64,000 nucleotides of DNA from contig RXJD01000009.1 of NCBI GenBank assembly GCA_003987775.1, positions 149,884-213,883 of the forward strand, read 5' to 3'. The translations under genes were made by a program, and so were the position numbers. Under the pieces are notes generated by a model. That model made no database searches. It saw nothing but the letters and a program-made list of their open reading frames with translations, and was not told the DNA's origin. This DNA comes from Mycobacterium sp. (GTDB lineage Bacteria; Actinomycetota; Actinomycetes; Mycobacteriales; Mycobacteriaceae). This document shows, in pieces, positions 9,489 to 16,975 of this stretch. How positions within the stretch are numbered: position 1 is the first letter of the stretch; every line of letters begins with the position of its first letter.

Positions 9489-10334
9489 ATGGCAGAGAAC
9501 AGGGTCGGCAGAGTCGCCGGCAAGGTCGCTTTGATCACCGGCGCAGCCCGCGGCCAGGGCCGCGAACACGCGATCCGGCTGGCCGAAGAAGGCGCAGACA
9601 TCGTCGCGGTCGATGTCTGCGCAGATATTGAGGGCGTCGCCTATCCCGGTGCCACCGACAGCGACCTTGCCGACACCGCCGACCTGGTGGAAAAGGCCGG
9701 CCGCCGCATCGTCACCGCGAAGGCCGACGTGCGGGATCTGGAGGGTCTGCGCGCTGCGGTCGCGCAAGGGGTCGACGAGTTGGGGCCACTCGACATCGTG
9801 GTGGCCAACGCCGGCATCAGCGGGATTCCAGCGCCCGCGGCGATAATCGAAGAAGCCGCCTGGCAGACCATGATGGACATCAATCTGACCGGCGTGTGGC
9901 ACACGGTCAAGGTCGCACTGCCGCACATGACCAACGGTGGGGGCTCGATCATCCTGGTCAGCTCCATGCTGGGCATCCGCGGCGGCGGCTACATGGCGCA
10001 CTACGCCTCAGCCAAACACGCCGTCGTCGGCTTGATGAACTCGCTGGCCAATGAGCTTGCCCCGCAATGGATCCGGGTCAATTCGATTCACCCGGGCAAT
10101 ATCTTGACGCCGATGCTGGACAACGACTGGTTCGTCCGGACGCTGCGGCCTGACCTGCCGAACCCCACCGTGCAGGATGCCGGAGAGATCATCGGACAGT
10201 TTCACCTGCTGCCCAAGCCGCTGATCGAGGCGCGCGCCGTCAGCAATGCCGTGTTGTTCCTCGCCTCCGACGAGGCGCAGTACATCACTGGGGCGGCGCT
10301 GCCGGTCGACGCCGGCGCGGTGGCGAAGTTCTGA
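9489..10334 (+). CDS. Mycofactocin-type SDR family oxidoreductase
   Basis: Encodes 281 residues (a GTG or ATG a few codons upstream is possible; the ATG at 9489 puts MAENRVGRVAGKVALITG at the front). The cofactor motif is TGAARGQGR, the form typical of the actinobacterial SDR subfamily associated with the redox cofactor mycofactocin, and the loop after the second strand is extended with VDVCADIEGV. The motifs VANAG and YASAK are present. Family knowledge suggests a non-exchangeable NAD that is re-oxidised through mycofactocin. It follows the SDR/CMD pair by 35 bases and is probably cotranscribed with it. Confidence 0.88.
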   Translation: MAENRVGRVAGKVALITGAARGQGREHAIRLAEEGADIVAVDVCADIEGVAYPGATDSDLADTADLVEKAGRRIVTAKADVRDLEGLRAAVAQGVDELGPLDIVVANAGISGIPAPAAIIEEAAWQTMMDINLTGVWHTVKVALPHMTNGGGSIILVSSMLGIRGGGYMAHYASAKHAVVGLMNSLANELAPQWIRVNSIHPGNILTPMLDNDWFVRTLRPDLPNPTVQDAGEIIGQFHLLPKPLIEARAVSNAVLFLASDEAQYITGAALPVDAGAVAKF

Positions 10335-10339
10335 CGAAC

Positions 10340-12475
10340 TCACCCGCTGTGTGCGGCCTCTTCCGGTGAGCACCGCGCAAGGCGGTAGAGCCGGTCGGGG
10401 TCGGCTTCCACACAGAGGTAGGGCTGCCCGTCCGCGGCGGTGGCGACACTGAGTGGGAGTTCGTTCGCCCCAGCGGAGTCAGGTTCCACGAGGAGCTCGA
10501 GTTCGTCGGAGGCGACGTACAACAGCGCATCGTCCTTGGACAGCTTCCACGGCCGGCCATCGGTGGGCCACTCGCCGCCGATCGTCCGAATCGCTTGAAA
10601 TTCAGCACCTTCGGACTCCTCGGTGTGCAGGCAGCTCACCCACAACTTCCCTGGCAGCGGGCGGAAGTACACCGCCAGGCGCTGCCGGTTGAGGTTGACG
10701 TCGACAGGTATCCCGATAGGAGGCAACGAGGTTCCGTCGGGCTGGTCGTTCAGCGACTTCTTGACCTCACGCGACCCGATCCCGGTACCGAACCAGTCGA
10801 TCGTCAACACGGTGGTGAGGTATTGAGCGATCGCCAACGTCAGCAGGCCGCCCGCCCCGGCCACACCGACTCCCGCCGCTCCTGCCGCCGCGGTGACGGG
10901 CAGCGCGATCAGGCCGGCGACGGCCACCGCGCCGGCCGCCGTGGCAACCTTTCCTGCCGCCGTCAGACTGAACTCCGGATTCACTTCGGGCTCAGGCGGA
11001 TTCTGCATCGGTCGCACTCCCACGGTGCGCGGCAGTTCGTCGAAAAGCTCGCTGACTCGCTTGACCTCCGCCTCGTACTCCTCGCCGCTGAGCTCACCCG
11101 CACGCTTCTTCTCTCCCGCCGATTGCAGTGCCTCCTCGAGGCTTTCGACGGTCTTGAGGTTGGCGCGCCGGGTCTCCTCCACTTTCGGGTCGCGCGGTAT
11201 CTCGTCGAGACCCATCTCGTAGGTGACCTTGAAGCCGGCCTTGAAGTCGTAGAGCTTGGTTTCGGCACTGACGGTACCGTCGACCACCAGCCGGCCATCT
11301 CCGGTGCGCGGCAGGATGTCGGCGTCCAGGGCGTCCAGGCTGCGCTCTTCGCCGCCGATGACAACGGTTCTGGGACCCTGCAACAGACACGGCGCGTCGG
11401 GGTCGAAGTCGCTCTCGTCGAGTTCGAAGCTGTTCCTCACGGTGTCCCGGACCTGACGCAGGATGCCCCAGCCGCTGACGGCCAATCCCGTTTTCTCTTG
11501 TGGGTTTTCGGCAAGAATCGACGGTGGGAGCTGCTCACCGGCGGGGAGCTCGCGCAGCGTCTGCAGCTGAACCACCATGGATTCGTGGACGGTTTCCCCG
11601 ATCTCGAAGCGGTGCACGACCGCGTCGAGATCCTTCACCGTGCTGTCGTCCTGCGCCTGGGGATCGACGTCCAGCGGTGTGGGCAACAGGGATTGAATGC
11701 CGTCGTCGCCCATCTCGGCCAGCTGCGGGCGGACCGCATCGGCGATCTGTGTGGCAAGCGAGTCGAGCACCCTGGTCTGCGCCTCATCGTCGGAGAGGCC
11801 GGGATGTTGCAGCCGCTCCATGTTCACCAGCAGTTGACCGGCGATGCTGTGGGTGATCCAGTGAACCTCGGCATAGTCGAGTTCCCAGCTGATCCGCGGG
11901 TCGCCTCCGGTGAGCGCGGTGGTGCCGTCGGCACGGCGCTCGACGTTCGGCCCGAACAGCCGGGCCGCGAAGGGGTCCGGCAGCGCATCCGCCAGCAGCA
12001 CCGGCGCATCCTGCTCGGTGAAGTTCAGCGCGATGGTGTGCTTGCCCGGCTCGGACTCGTGCCGCTCGAGCTGATCGTGAATGGTCAGTCGCCCGAACAG
12101 TGGGATCTCGTTGTAGGGAATCTCGCGGGACTCCCCGGCCCGTGGCCCGTCCGGGATCGTGACCGTCGCCGGCGGCAGTTCCACCAGGGGAATGCAGGTC
12201 ACCGAGTCGATCACGATCCTGGAATCGAAGACCACCAGGTCGATCGCGAAATGCCGCAGCGGATCCCGCGTTTCGCCATCGCGCTCTTCCTGCCACGCCC
12301 GCCCGTGGGCGTCGACGATGAACCACACCCGGTCGAGGGTGAGGTCGAGCGTGGCGGTTGCCGAATACCCGGTGCCATCCACGGACTCGGTGCGCTTGTC
12401 GCCGCTGAACATCTCGACCGTCTGGTCCTGCACGCGTTCACGATGGATTTCGATGATCGTGTCGGGGCGGTCCAT
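10340..12475 (-). CDS. Large protein of unknown function with a hydrophobic hairpin
   Basis: Encodes 711 residues that I do not recognise. Residues 1-430 are acidic and beta-rich with no motif I can name. A charged helical, probably coiled-coil, stretch of about 45 residues precedes an Ala/Gly/Val-rich hydrophobic segment (about residues 509-560) that could make one or two membrane passes. About 150 polar residues follow. No signal peptide is visible. The ATG at 12475 is preferred over a GTG at 12514. It converges on the SDR gene with five bases between the stops. Even codon use and an open frame throughout support a real gene. A membrane-associated protein with two soluble domains is the most that can be inferred. 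Confidence 0.75.
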   Translation of the reverse strand: MDRPDTIIEIHRERVQDQTVEMFSGDKRTESVDGTGYSATATLDLTLDRVWFIVDAHGRAWQEERDGETRDPLRHFAIDLVVFDSRIVIDSVTCIPLVELPPATVTIPDGPRAGESREIPYNEIPLFGRLTIHDQLERHESEPGKHTIALNFTEQDAPVLLADALPDPFAARLFGPNVERRADGTTALTGGDPRISWELDYAEVHWITHSIAGQLLVNMERLQHPGLSDDEAQTRVLDSLATQIADAVRPQLAEMGDDGIQSLLPTPLDVDPQAQDDSTVKDLDAVVHRFEIGETVHESMVVQLQTLRELPAGEQLPPSILAENPQEKTGLAVSGWGILRQVRDTVRNSFELDESDFDPDAPCLLQGPRTVVIGGEERSLDALDADILPRTGDGRLVVDGTVSAETKLYDFKAGFKVTYEMGLDEIPRDPKVEETRRANLKTVESLEEALQSAGEKKRAGELSGEEYEAEVKRVSELFDELPRTVGVRPMQNPPEPEVNPEFSLTAAGKVATAAGAVAVAGLIALPVTAAAGAAGVGVAGAGGLLTLAIAQYLTTVLTIDWFGTGIGSREVKKSLNDQPDGTSLPPIGIPVDVNLNRQRLAVYFRPLPGKLWVSCLHTEESEGAEFQAIRTIGGEWPTDGRPWKLSKDDALLYVASDELELLVEPDSAGANELPLSVATAADGQPYLCVEADPDRLYRLARCSPEEAAHSG

Positions 12476-12603
12476 GTCGGATGCTGTACCCACAAAAAGA
12501 CCGCCGCCAACCACGCCGGTCAGGGGTTCTGGCGGCCCAGCAGCTCGGAGACGAAGCGGTCGATGAAGTCGTCCGGCGGCGCGGCGCCGACCGGTCCGCT
12601 ATT

Positions 12604-13158
12604 TCAGTCCCGGCTTAGTCCCGGCCCCCGGAGAAGGTCGGTGAAAGCGTGCACGGCGGTCGCGACACCGGCATCGTCGTCGGTGGCCACCAGGTCGAGC
12701 AGCAGTCCACGGGTGACGGCAAGGCCCAGTCGTACCAGCGCCGGGTCGTAGGCGGCGCCGGCGACCTTCGCCGCTTCGGCCAGCCAGCCGTCGACGGCGC
12801 CGGGCACCATCCGGGCAAAGGGCTCCTCACCCTGGGCGCCGCGGGCGTAACACTCGAAGAACAGGCGCTCGAAAGGACGCAAGTCAGGGCGGCACAGGGT
12901 GGCCCACATCGCGGCGAAACTTCCCGCCGGGTCAGTCGGCAGCTCGGCCAGCACCGTCATCTGCCGGTTTTCCACCTCCTCGACGATCGCCAGCAACATC
13001 TCGTCCCGGGATGCGAAGTGGTGTAACAGCATCCGATGACTGGTTCCCACTGCGGCCGCCACGTCGCGCAGTGACCGGTCGCCGATTCCGCCGGCCGCGA
13101 ATTCGTCGATCAGGGCATCGAGCAGCTGCCGGCGCCGCCCGACGTCAGTGCGGGCCAA
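12604..13158 (-). CDS. TetR-family transcriptional regulator
   Basis: A 184-residue regulator with an N-terminal helix-turn-helix (GDRSLRDVAAAVGTSHRMLL, then HHFASRDEML) and a helical effector domain. The start is TTG at 13158, overlapping the end of the SRPBCC gene by 14 bases, so the two are cotranscribed. The perfect palindrome at 13586-13605 over the start of the operon is its likely operator, giving simple autorepression (inference). After its TGA the same frame stays open for 27 more codons. Confidence 0.9.
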   Translation of the reverse strand: MARTDVGRRRQLLDALIDEFAAGGIGDRSLRDVAAAVGTSHRMLLHHFASRDEMLLAIVEEVENRQMTVLAELPTDPAGSFAAMWATLCRPDLRPFERLFFECYARGAQGEEPFARMVPGAVDGWLAEAAKVAGAAYDPALVRLGLAVTRGLLLDLVATDDDAGVATAVHAFTDLLRGPGLSRD

Positions 13159-13588
13159 GTGAATGCCGCAGTTGCTCGCTGCGGGCCTTGAGCCCCTGGC
13201 CTTCCATCTCCAGGTAGCGGCGCGTGGTGCGGATCATCAGCCTGGCGATGAGCGCGCCTACCGGGCCGCCTTGATCGAGCACCTGACGAACGAGGGTCCT
13301 GTCATCGCCGATCGGGGTCAGCGAGTGCAGCGCTGACGTGATGCCGCCCGGGGACCGCTGGACCCAGGTCCACGACACCCCAGGGACCACATCCGTCACT
13401 TCCCAGACGAGCTTGGGCAACTTGGGTTGCCTGATCTGGAACCGCTTGCCGAGGGCGAGGCCGGGGCCGTCCAGGGCGAGCAGTTCGGAGACCGACGCGG
13501 TCCATTCGGGCCAGCGCTCCACATCGCTGAAAACGTCCCACACCAGGGGCGCCGGTGCGTCGATTTCGACGCCACTCTCAGTAATCAT
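13145..13588 (-). CDS. SRPBCC-family (START-like) protein
   Basis: A 147-residue protein of the polyketide-cyclase/START-like fold. It begins with the typical edge strand and helix (VEIDAPAPLVWDVFSDVERW, then PEW), and the C-terminal long helix closes the hydrophobic cavity (LIARLMIRTTRRYLEMEGQG). Such proteins bind small hydrophobic ligands. The start codon lies inside a perfect palindrome, and the downstream TetR overlaps the gene. This suggests that the pair responds to a hydrophobic compound. The ligand is unknown. Confidence 0.85.
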   Translation of the reverse strand: MITESGVEIDAPAPLVWDVFSDVERWPEWTASVSELLALDGPGLALGKRFQIRQPKLPKLVWEVTDVVPGVSWTWVQRSPGGITSALHSLTPIGDDRTLVRQVLDQGGPVGALIARLMIRTTRRYLEMEGQGLKARSEQLRHSLGPH

Positions 13589-13605
13589 GTACCAAATGGT
13601 ACATG
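13586..13605. promoter_or_regulatory. Perfect 9+9 palindrome over the SRPBCC start codon, TetR operator candidate
   Basis: CATGTACCA, then AA, then TGGTACATG is a perfect inverted repeat of 9-base arms. The left CAT is the start codon of the minus-strand SRPBCC gene, so a bound regulator would block initiation of transcription or early elongation. Length and symmetry are those of TetR operators, and the operon's second gene encodes a TetR. Confidence 0.65.
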
Positions 13606-13691
13606 CGCCGCGGGCCTGCGCACAGTCCCTTCAACGCAATCGTTCACCTTGGGTTTGACGAACAGTCACCGTCCAGGCAATCCTTTTCACC

Positions 13692-13916
13692 ATGCCGCCG
13701 CGCGCACGGATCAGTGAGCAGACCCGGATCGCTGAGATCGAGCGCCGCCTCAAGGAACAGTTCCCCGCGGTCAGCTTCGAGGTGCTCGACGCCGCGGTAC
13801 GCGAACACCATTCCCGATTCCAGGCGAGTCCCATTCGGGACTTCATCCCACTGCTGGTGGAGAAGCGCGTTCGTCAGGAACTCGCCGACGCGTCGCCGAG
13901 CCAGCCGGTAGCCTGA
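13692..13916 (+). CDS. Small three-helix protein
   Basis: A 74-residue hydrophilic helical protein. The segment RIAEIERRLKEQFPAVSFEV, followed by LDAAVREHHSRF and then RDFIPLLVEKRVRQEL, resembles the small actinobacterial three-helix bundle dimerisation proteins that occur in many copies in mycobacteria. No catalytic motif is visible. It stands alone, 42 bases before the DUF2855 gene. Confidence 0.65.
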   Translation: MPPRARISEQTRIAEIERRLKEQFPAVSFEVLDAAVREHHSRFQASPIRDFIPLLVEKRVRQELADASPSQPVA

Positions 13917-13958
13917 CGCCCGGTGCCCCGCCGTTGACGCCGGCCATAGTCTCTTGGC

Positions 13959-15026
13959 ATGGACTTCGAAATCCTTCGCAAGGATCTGCACCAGACCCGC
14001 TTCGTCTCCGATGCCGCGCCGTCGCCGGCCGACGGTGAAGCCCTGTTGCGGGTCGAGTCCTTCGGGCTGACCTCGAACAACATCACCTACGCGGTCTTCG
14101 GCGAAGCGATGCGCTACTGGGATTTCTTTCCCGCGTCGGACCCGGACTGGGGGAAGCTGAATGTCTGGGGATACGCCCACGTCGAGCAATCGCGACACCC
14201 CGACCTGGCGCCGGGCATACGCGTCTACGGCTACTTACCGTGTGCGAGCCACCTGCTGATCGTCCCGGACCGCATCAATGAAAAAGGGTTCATCGACGCC
14301 GCGCCCCACCGGCTGCCGCTGCCGTCGGCCTACCAGAGCTACCGCGACGTCACGACCGACCCCGTCTATGCCGCGAACCGGGAGGCGGAGCACATCCTGT
14401 TCTTCCCGCTCTTTTTCACCTCGTTCCTCATCGACGACTTCGTCGCGGACGAAGGCTTTTTCGGCGCCGACACCATCGTGATCTCCAGCGCCTCGTCGAA
14501 GACCGCCATCATCGCTGCGTACCTGCTCGCCAAGCGCGACGGCATCAACGTGGTGGGCCTGACCTCGGCGGGTAATCGCGCCTTTGTCGAAGGACTCGAC
14601 GTCTATGGATCAGTTCAGTTGTACGACAACATCTCTGAGCTGCCCGGTGACCGCGCCGTGTACATCGACATCTCCGGCGACGGCGCGGTGCGCGCCGGCG
14701 TCCACGCCCGCTACGGCGACCGCCTCGCCCACAGCTCCGCCGTCGGGATGACCCACTGGACCCAGATGACACAGGGCAGCGGCGACCTCGCCGGGCCGAA
14801 ACCCGTGTTCTTCTTCGCGCCGGACCGCATCAAGAAGCGCGGAGCCGACTGGGGCACCGCGAAGCTCGACCAGAATGTCGCCGACTCATGGGCGCCGTTC
14901 GCCGACTGGGCTTCCAAATGGCTTCGTGTCGAACGGATTTCGACTGAGGACGAGATTCAGCGCGGCTACCTCGACCTGCTCGACGGAAAGGTCGACCCCG
15001 CGGCCGGGACCATCGTCGACCTGTGA
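13959..15026 (+). CDS. DUF2855 family protein
   Basis: A 355-residue protein resembling the DUF2855 family, which shares its fold with medium-chain quinone oxidoreductases. The N-terminal part has VESFGLTSNNITYAVFG, where zinc-free MDR proteins have their substrate domain. ADTIVISSASSKTA corresponds to the nucleotide-binding strand and turn, but lacks the usual AxxGGVG pattern. No zinc-ligand set is visible. It probably is an NAD(P)H-linked oxidoreductase or a derivative that has lost that function. It leads a same-strand run with the DUF4345-like and VOC genes. Confidence 0.75.
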   Translation: MDFEILRKDLHQTRFVSDAAPSPADGEALLRVESFGLTSNNITYAVFGEAMRYWDFFPASDPDWGKLNVWGYAHVEQSRHPDLAPGIRVYGYLPCASHLLIVPDRINEKGFIDAAPHRLPLPSAYQSYRDVTTDPVYAANREAEHILFFPLFFTSFLIDDFVADEGFFGADTIVISSASSKTAIIAAYLLAKRDGINVVGLTSAGNRAFVEGLDVYGSVQLYDNISELPGDRAVYIDISGDGAVRAGVHARYGDRLAHSSAVGMTHWTQMTQGSGDLAGPKPVFFFAPDRIKKRGADWGTAKLDQNVADSWAPFADWASKWLRVERISTEDEIQRGYLDLLDGKVDPAAGTIVDL

Positions 15027-15050
15027 TCGCCGGAGTGTCAGGAGGCACCA

Positions 15051-15422
15051 GTGACAGCAGCAGTGATCGCAGCAGCTGCGGTGTTCTTTCTCGGCATGGG
15101 CAGCTACGCGCTGGCCGCCCCCGCGAAAATGATCGAGGTGTTCGGCATCACGTTGCCGCAGCGCGAGTCCCGCTCGGAGGTACGGGCCGTCTACGGCGGG
15201 TTCGGCCTGGCAATCGCAGGCGTGCTGGCGTTTGCCGCGACCAGTGCAGGCCCGATGCGGACGGGAATCGTGGTCACCGTCGGGTTGGCGTTGGCCGGTA
15301 TGGCGTTCGGCCGTATCGTGTCGGCCGTCGTCGAGGGCAAGACCCCGTTCTATCCCAATTGGTTCTACTTCGTCGTGGAAGTGGTCATCGCCGGCGCTCT
15401 GCTGCTGACCGCCCGGGGATGA
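15051..15422 (+). CDS. Small integral membrane protein (DUF4345-like)
   Basis: Encodes 123 residues from a GTG start preceded by the strong ribosome-binding site AGGAGGC. Four hydrophobic segments are visible, at about residues 3-24, 48-66, 72-92 and 104-120, with a short cytoplasmic motif RAVYGGFGLAIAG and a FGRIVS/NWFYFVVE pair, resembling DUF4345 proteins. It lies between the DUF2855 and VOC genes with short spacings, so probably in one operon. The function is unknown. Confidence 0.7.
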   Translation: MTAAVIAAAAVFFLGMGSYALAAPAKMIEVFGITLPQRESRSEVRAVYGGFGLAIAGVLAFAATSAGPMRTGIVVTVGLALAGMAFGRIVSAVVEGKTPFYPNWFYFVVEVVIAGALLLTARG

Positions 15423-15429
15423 GTCGGCA

Positions 15430-16287
15430 GTGTTCGACGCGCTAGACCACGTCATCGTCGCCGTGCGCGACCTCAGCGACGCCACGCGCCGCTACGCCAC
15501 GTTGCTGTCCCGGAGCCCGTCGTGGCGCGGCGATCATCCGGGCTGGGGCACGGCCAACGCGTTGTTCAAACTCGACAACACCTATCTCGAGCTGATCAGC
15601 CCCCACGGCGAGGGGCCGCTGGGCCGCACGGTCGCGGCGCACTTGGACCGGCGCGGCGACGGACCGATCGGCCTCGCGTTCGCCACTTCCGACCTCGATG
15701 CCGCCCGCGCCCGGCTGGTCGCCAACGGCCTTGCGCCACCACCTGTCTCGCCGGGAGAAGGTCGCGACACCGACACCGGGATGATCCGGCACTGGCGCAG
15801 CATGCTGCTCCCGCAGGCGAGCACCCGCGGCGTGCTGGTCATCGCGATCGAGCACGAATCCCCGAATCGCCTTCCCGAGGCCGTGCCGGCGGGATCCGCA
15901 GATGCCGTGGTCACCGGAATCGACCATGCGGTGGTACAGACCGCCGACGCGGATGCCGCGATCGCGTTCTACGGCGACGGGCTCGGCCTGCGCCTGGCGC
16001 TGGACCGCAGTTTTCCGGACTGGGGCATGCGGCTGGTCTTCTTCCGCGTCGGCGGCGTCACCGTCGAGATCGCTCAGCCGCTGGGTGACGCGCCGTTGCC
16101 GGCGCACACCGACCAGCTCTGGGGCCTGTCCTGGCGCGTCCCCAACGCCGACGCGGCCCGCGCGCGGCTCGCCGCAGCCGGTCTCGAGGTCTCGGAGGTT
16201 CGCCCCGGACGCAAACCCGGTACGCGGGTGCTCAGCGTGAAGGACGGCACCTGCGGGGTTCCGACGTTGCTGATCGAACCGCGTTGA
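15430..16287 (+). CDS. VOC (glyoxalase/dioxygenase) superfamily protein
   Basis: A 285-residue protein with an N-terminal glyoxalase-like module (LDHVIVAVRDLSDATRRYAT; later TYLELISP) and a C-terminal module (IDHAVVQTADADAAIAFYGD; VTVEIAQPLG). Two such halves together form one or two metal sites in this superfamily. A His at the start and a Glu at the end of each module are in metal-ligand positions. GTG start eight bases after the previous gene. The specific reaction cannot be deduced. Confidence 0.85.
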   Translation: MFDALDHVIVAVRDLSDATRRYATLLSRSPSWRGDHPGWGTANALFKLDNTYLELISPHGEGPLGRTVAAHLDRRGDGPIGLAFATSDLDAARARLVANGLAPPPVSPGEGRDTDTGMIRHWRSMLLPQASTRGVLVIAIEHESPNRLPEAVPAGSADAVVTGIDHAVVQTADADAAIAFYGDGLGLRLALDRSFPDWGMRLVFFRVGGVTVEIAQPLGDAPLPAHTDQLWGLSWRVPNADAARARLAAAGLEVSEVRPGRKPGTRVLSVKDGTCGVPTLLIEPR

Positions 16288-16973
16288 GCTCCCGGCTGGT
16301 GGCGGTCACCCTGCTCGCGCTGCTTCCCGTCCTGGCGCAGTGTTCCCGTGCCGCCCCACCCCACGCGGCCGCCCCGACCACTTCGCCCCCGTCCTCGTCG
16401 GCCGCTGCGGCACCGACCACCGCGGCGGTCGAGCCGGTCACTGCCACCGAACTCGGAGCGAGCTGGCATCCGGGCTGCCCCGTGGAACCCACGCAGTTGC
16501 GGCGAATCCATGTCGGCTACAGAGGTTTTGACGGCCAAACTCACCAGGGCGAACTGGTCGTGCACGAAGACCTGGTCGCGGATGTCACCGAAATCTTCAC
16601 GCTGCTCTACCGGCTGGGCTATCCCGTCGAGCGGATGCAGACGGTCGACCACTACCCGGGAGCTGACGACGAGCTGTCGATGGAGGACGACAACACCTCG
16701 GCGTTCAACTGCCGCACCATCCCGGGCACCGACCGATGGGCTCAACACGCTTACGGCCGGGCGATCGATCTCAACCCACGTCGCAACCCCTGCCGCTATG
16801 CCAACGGAACGTTCGAGCCGCACAACGCGGCACCGTATTTGGACCGCAGTCGCCCCGATCCCGGGATCCTGCACACCGGCGACGCGGCGGTGCGGACCTT
16901 TACGGATCGCGGCTGGCGATGGGGCGGCGACTGGACCACTCCGGTTGATTACCAGCACTTCGAACGTCCCTGA
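16284..16973 (+). CDS. Secreted D,D-carboxypeptidase-like (peptidase M15) protein
   Basis: A 229-residue exported protein. It has an N-terminal signal sequence with Cys at residue 20 (LLPVLAQCS, an imperfect lipobox), a Pro/Ser/Ala-rich linker, then an M15/VanY-type domain. The zinc motifs are HAYGRAIDLN (His and Asp) and DYQHFE (second His). It probably trims D-Ala-D-Ala-type ends of peptidoglycan or is a divergent relative. The start is a TTG overlapping the stop of the VOC gene (TTGA). It converges on the serine-hydrolase lipoprotein gene with two bases between stops. Confidence 0.82.
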   Translation: MSSRLVAVTLLALLPVLAQCSRAAPPHAAAPTTSPPSSSAAAAPTTAAVEPVTATELGASWHPGCPVEPTQLRRIHVGYRGFDGQTHQGELVVHEDLVADVTEIFTLLYRLGYPVERMQTVDHYPGADDELSMEDDNTSAFNCRTIPGTDRWAQHAYGRAIDLNPRRNPCRYANGTFEPHNAAPYLDRSRPDPGILHTGDAAVRTFTDRGWRWGGDWTTPVDYQHFERP

Positions 16974-16975
16974 AT

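Noticed and set aside
10595-12751. A 718-codon plus-strand frame opposite the 711-residue protein
   Set aside because: It runs across two minus-strand genes and their gap, with Arg/Gln/His-rich composition typical of antisense frames in GC-rich DNA.
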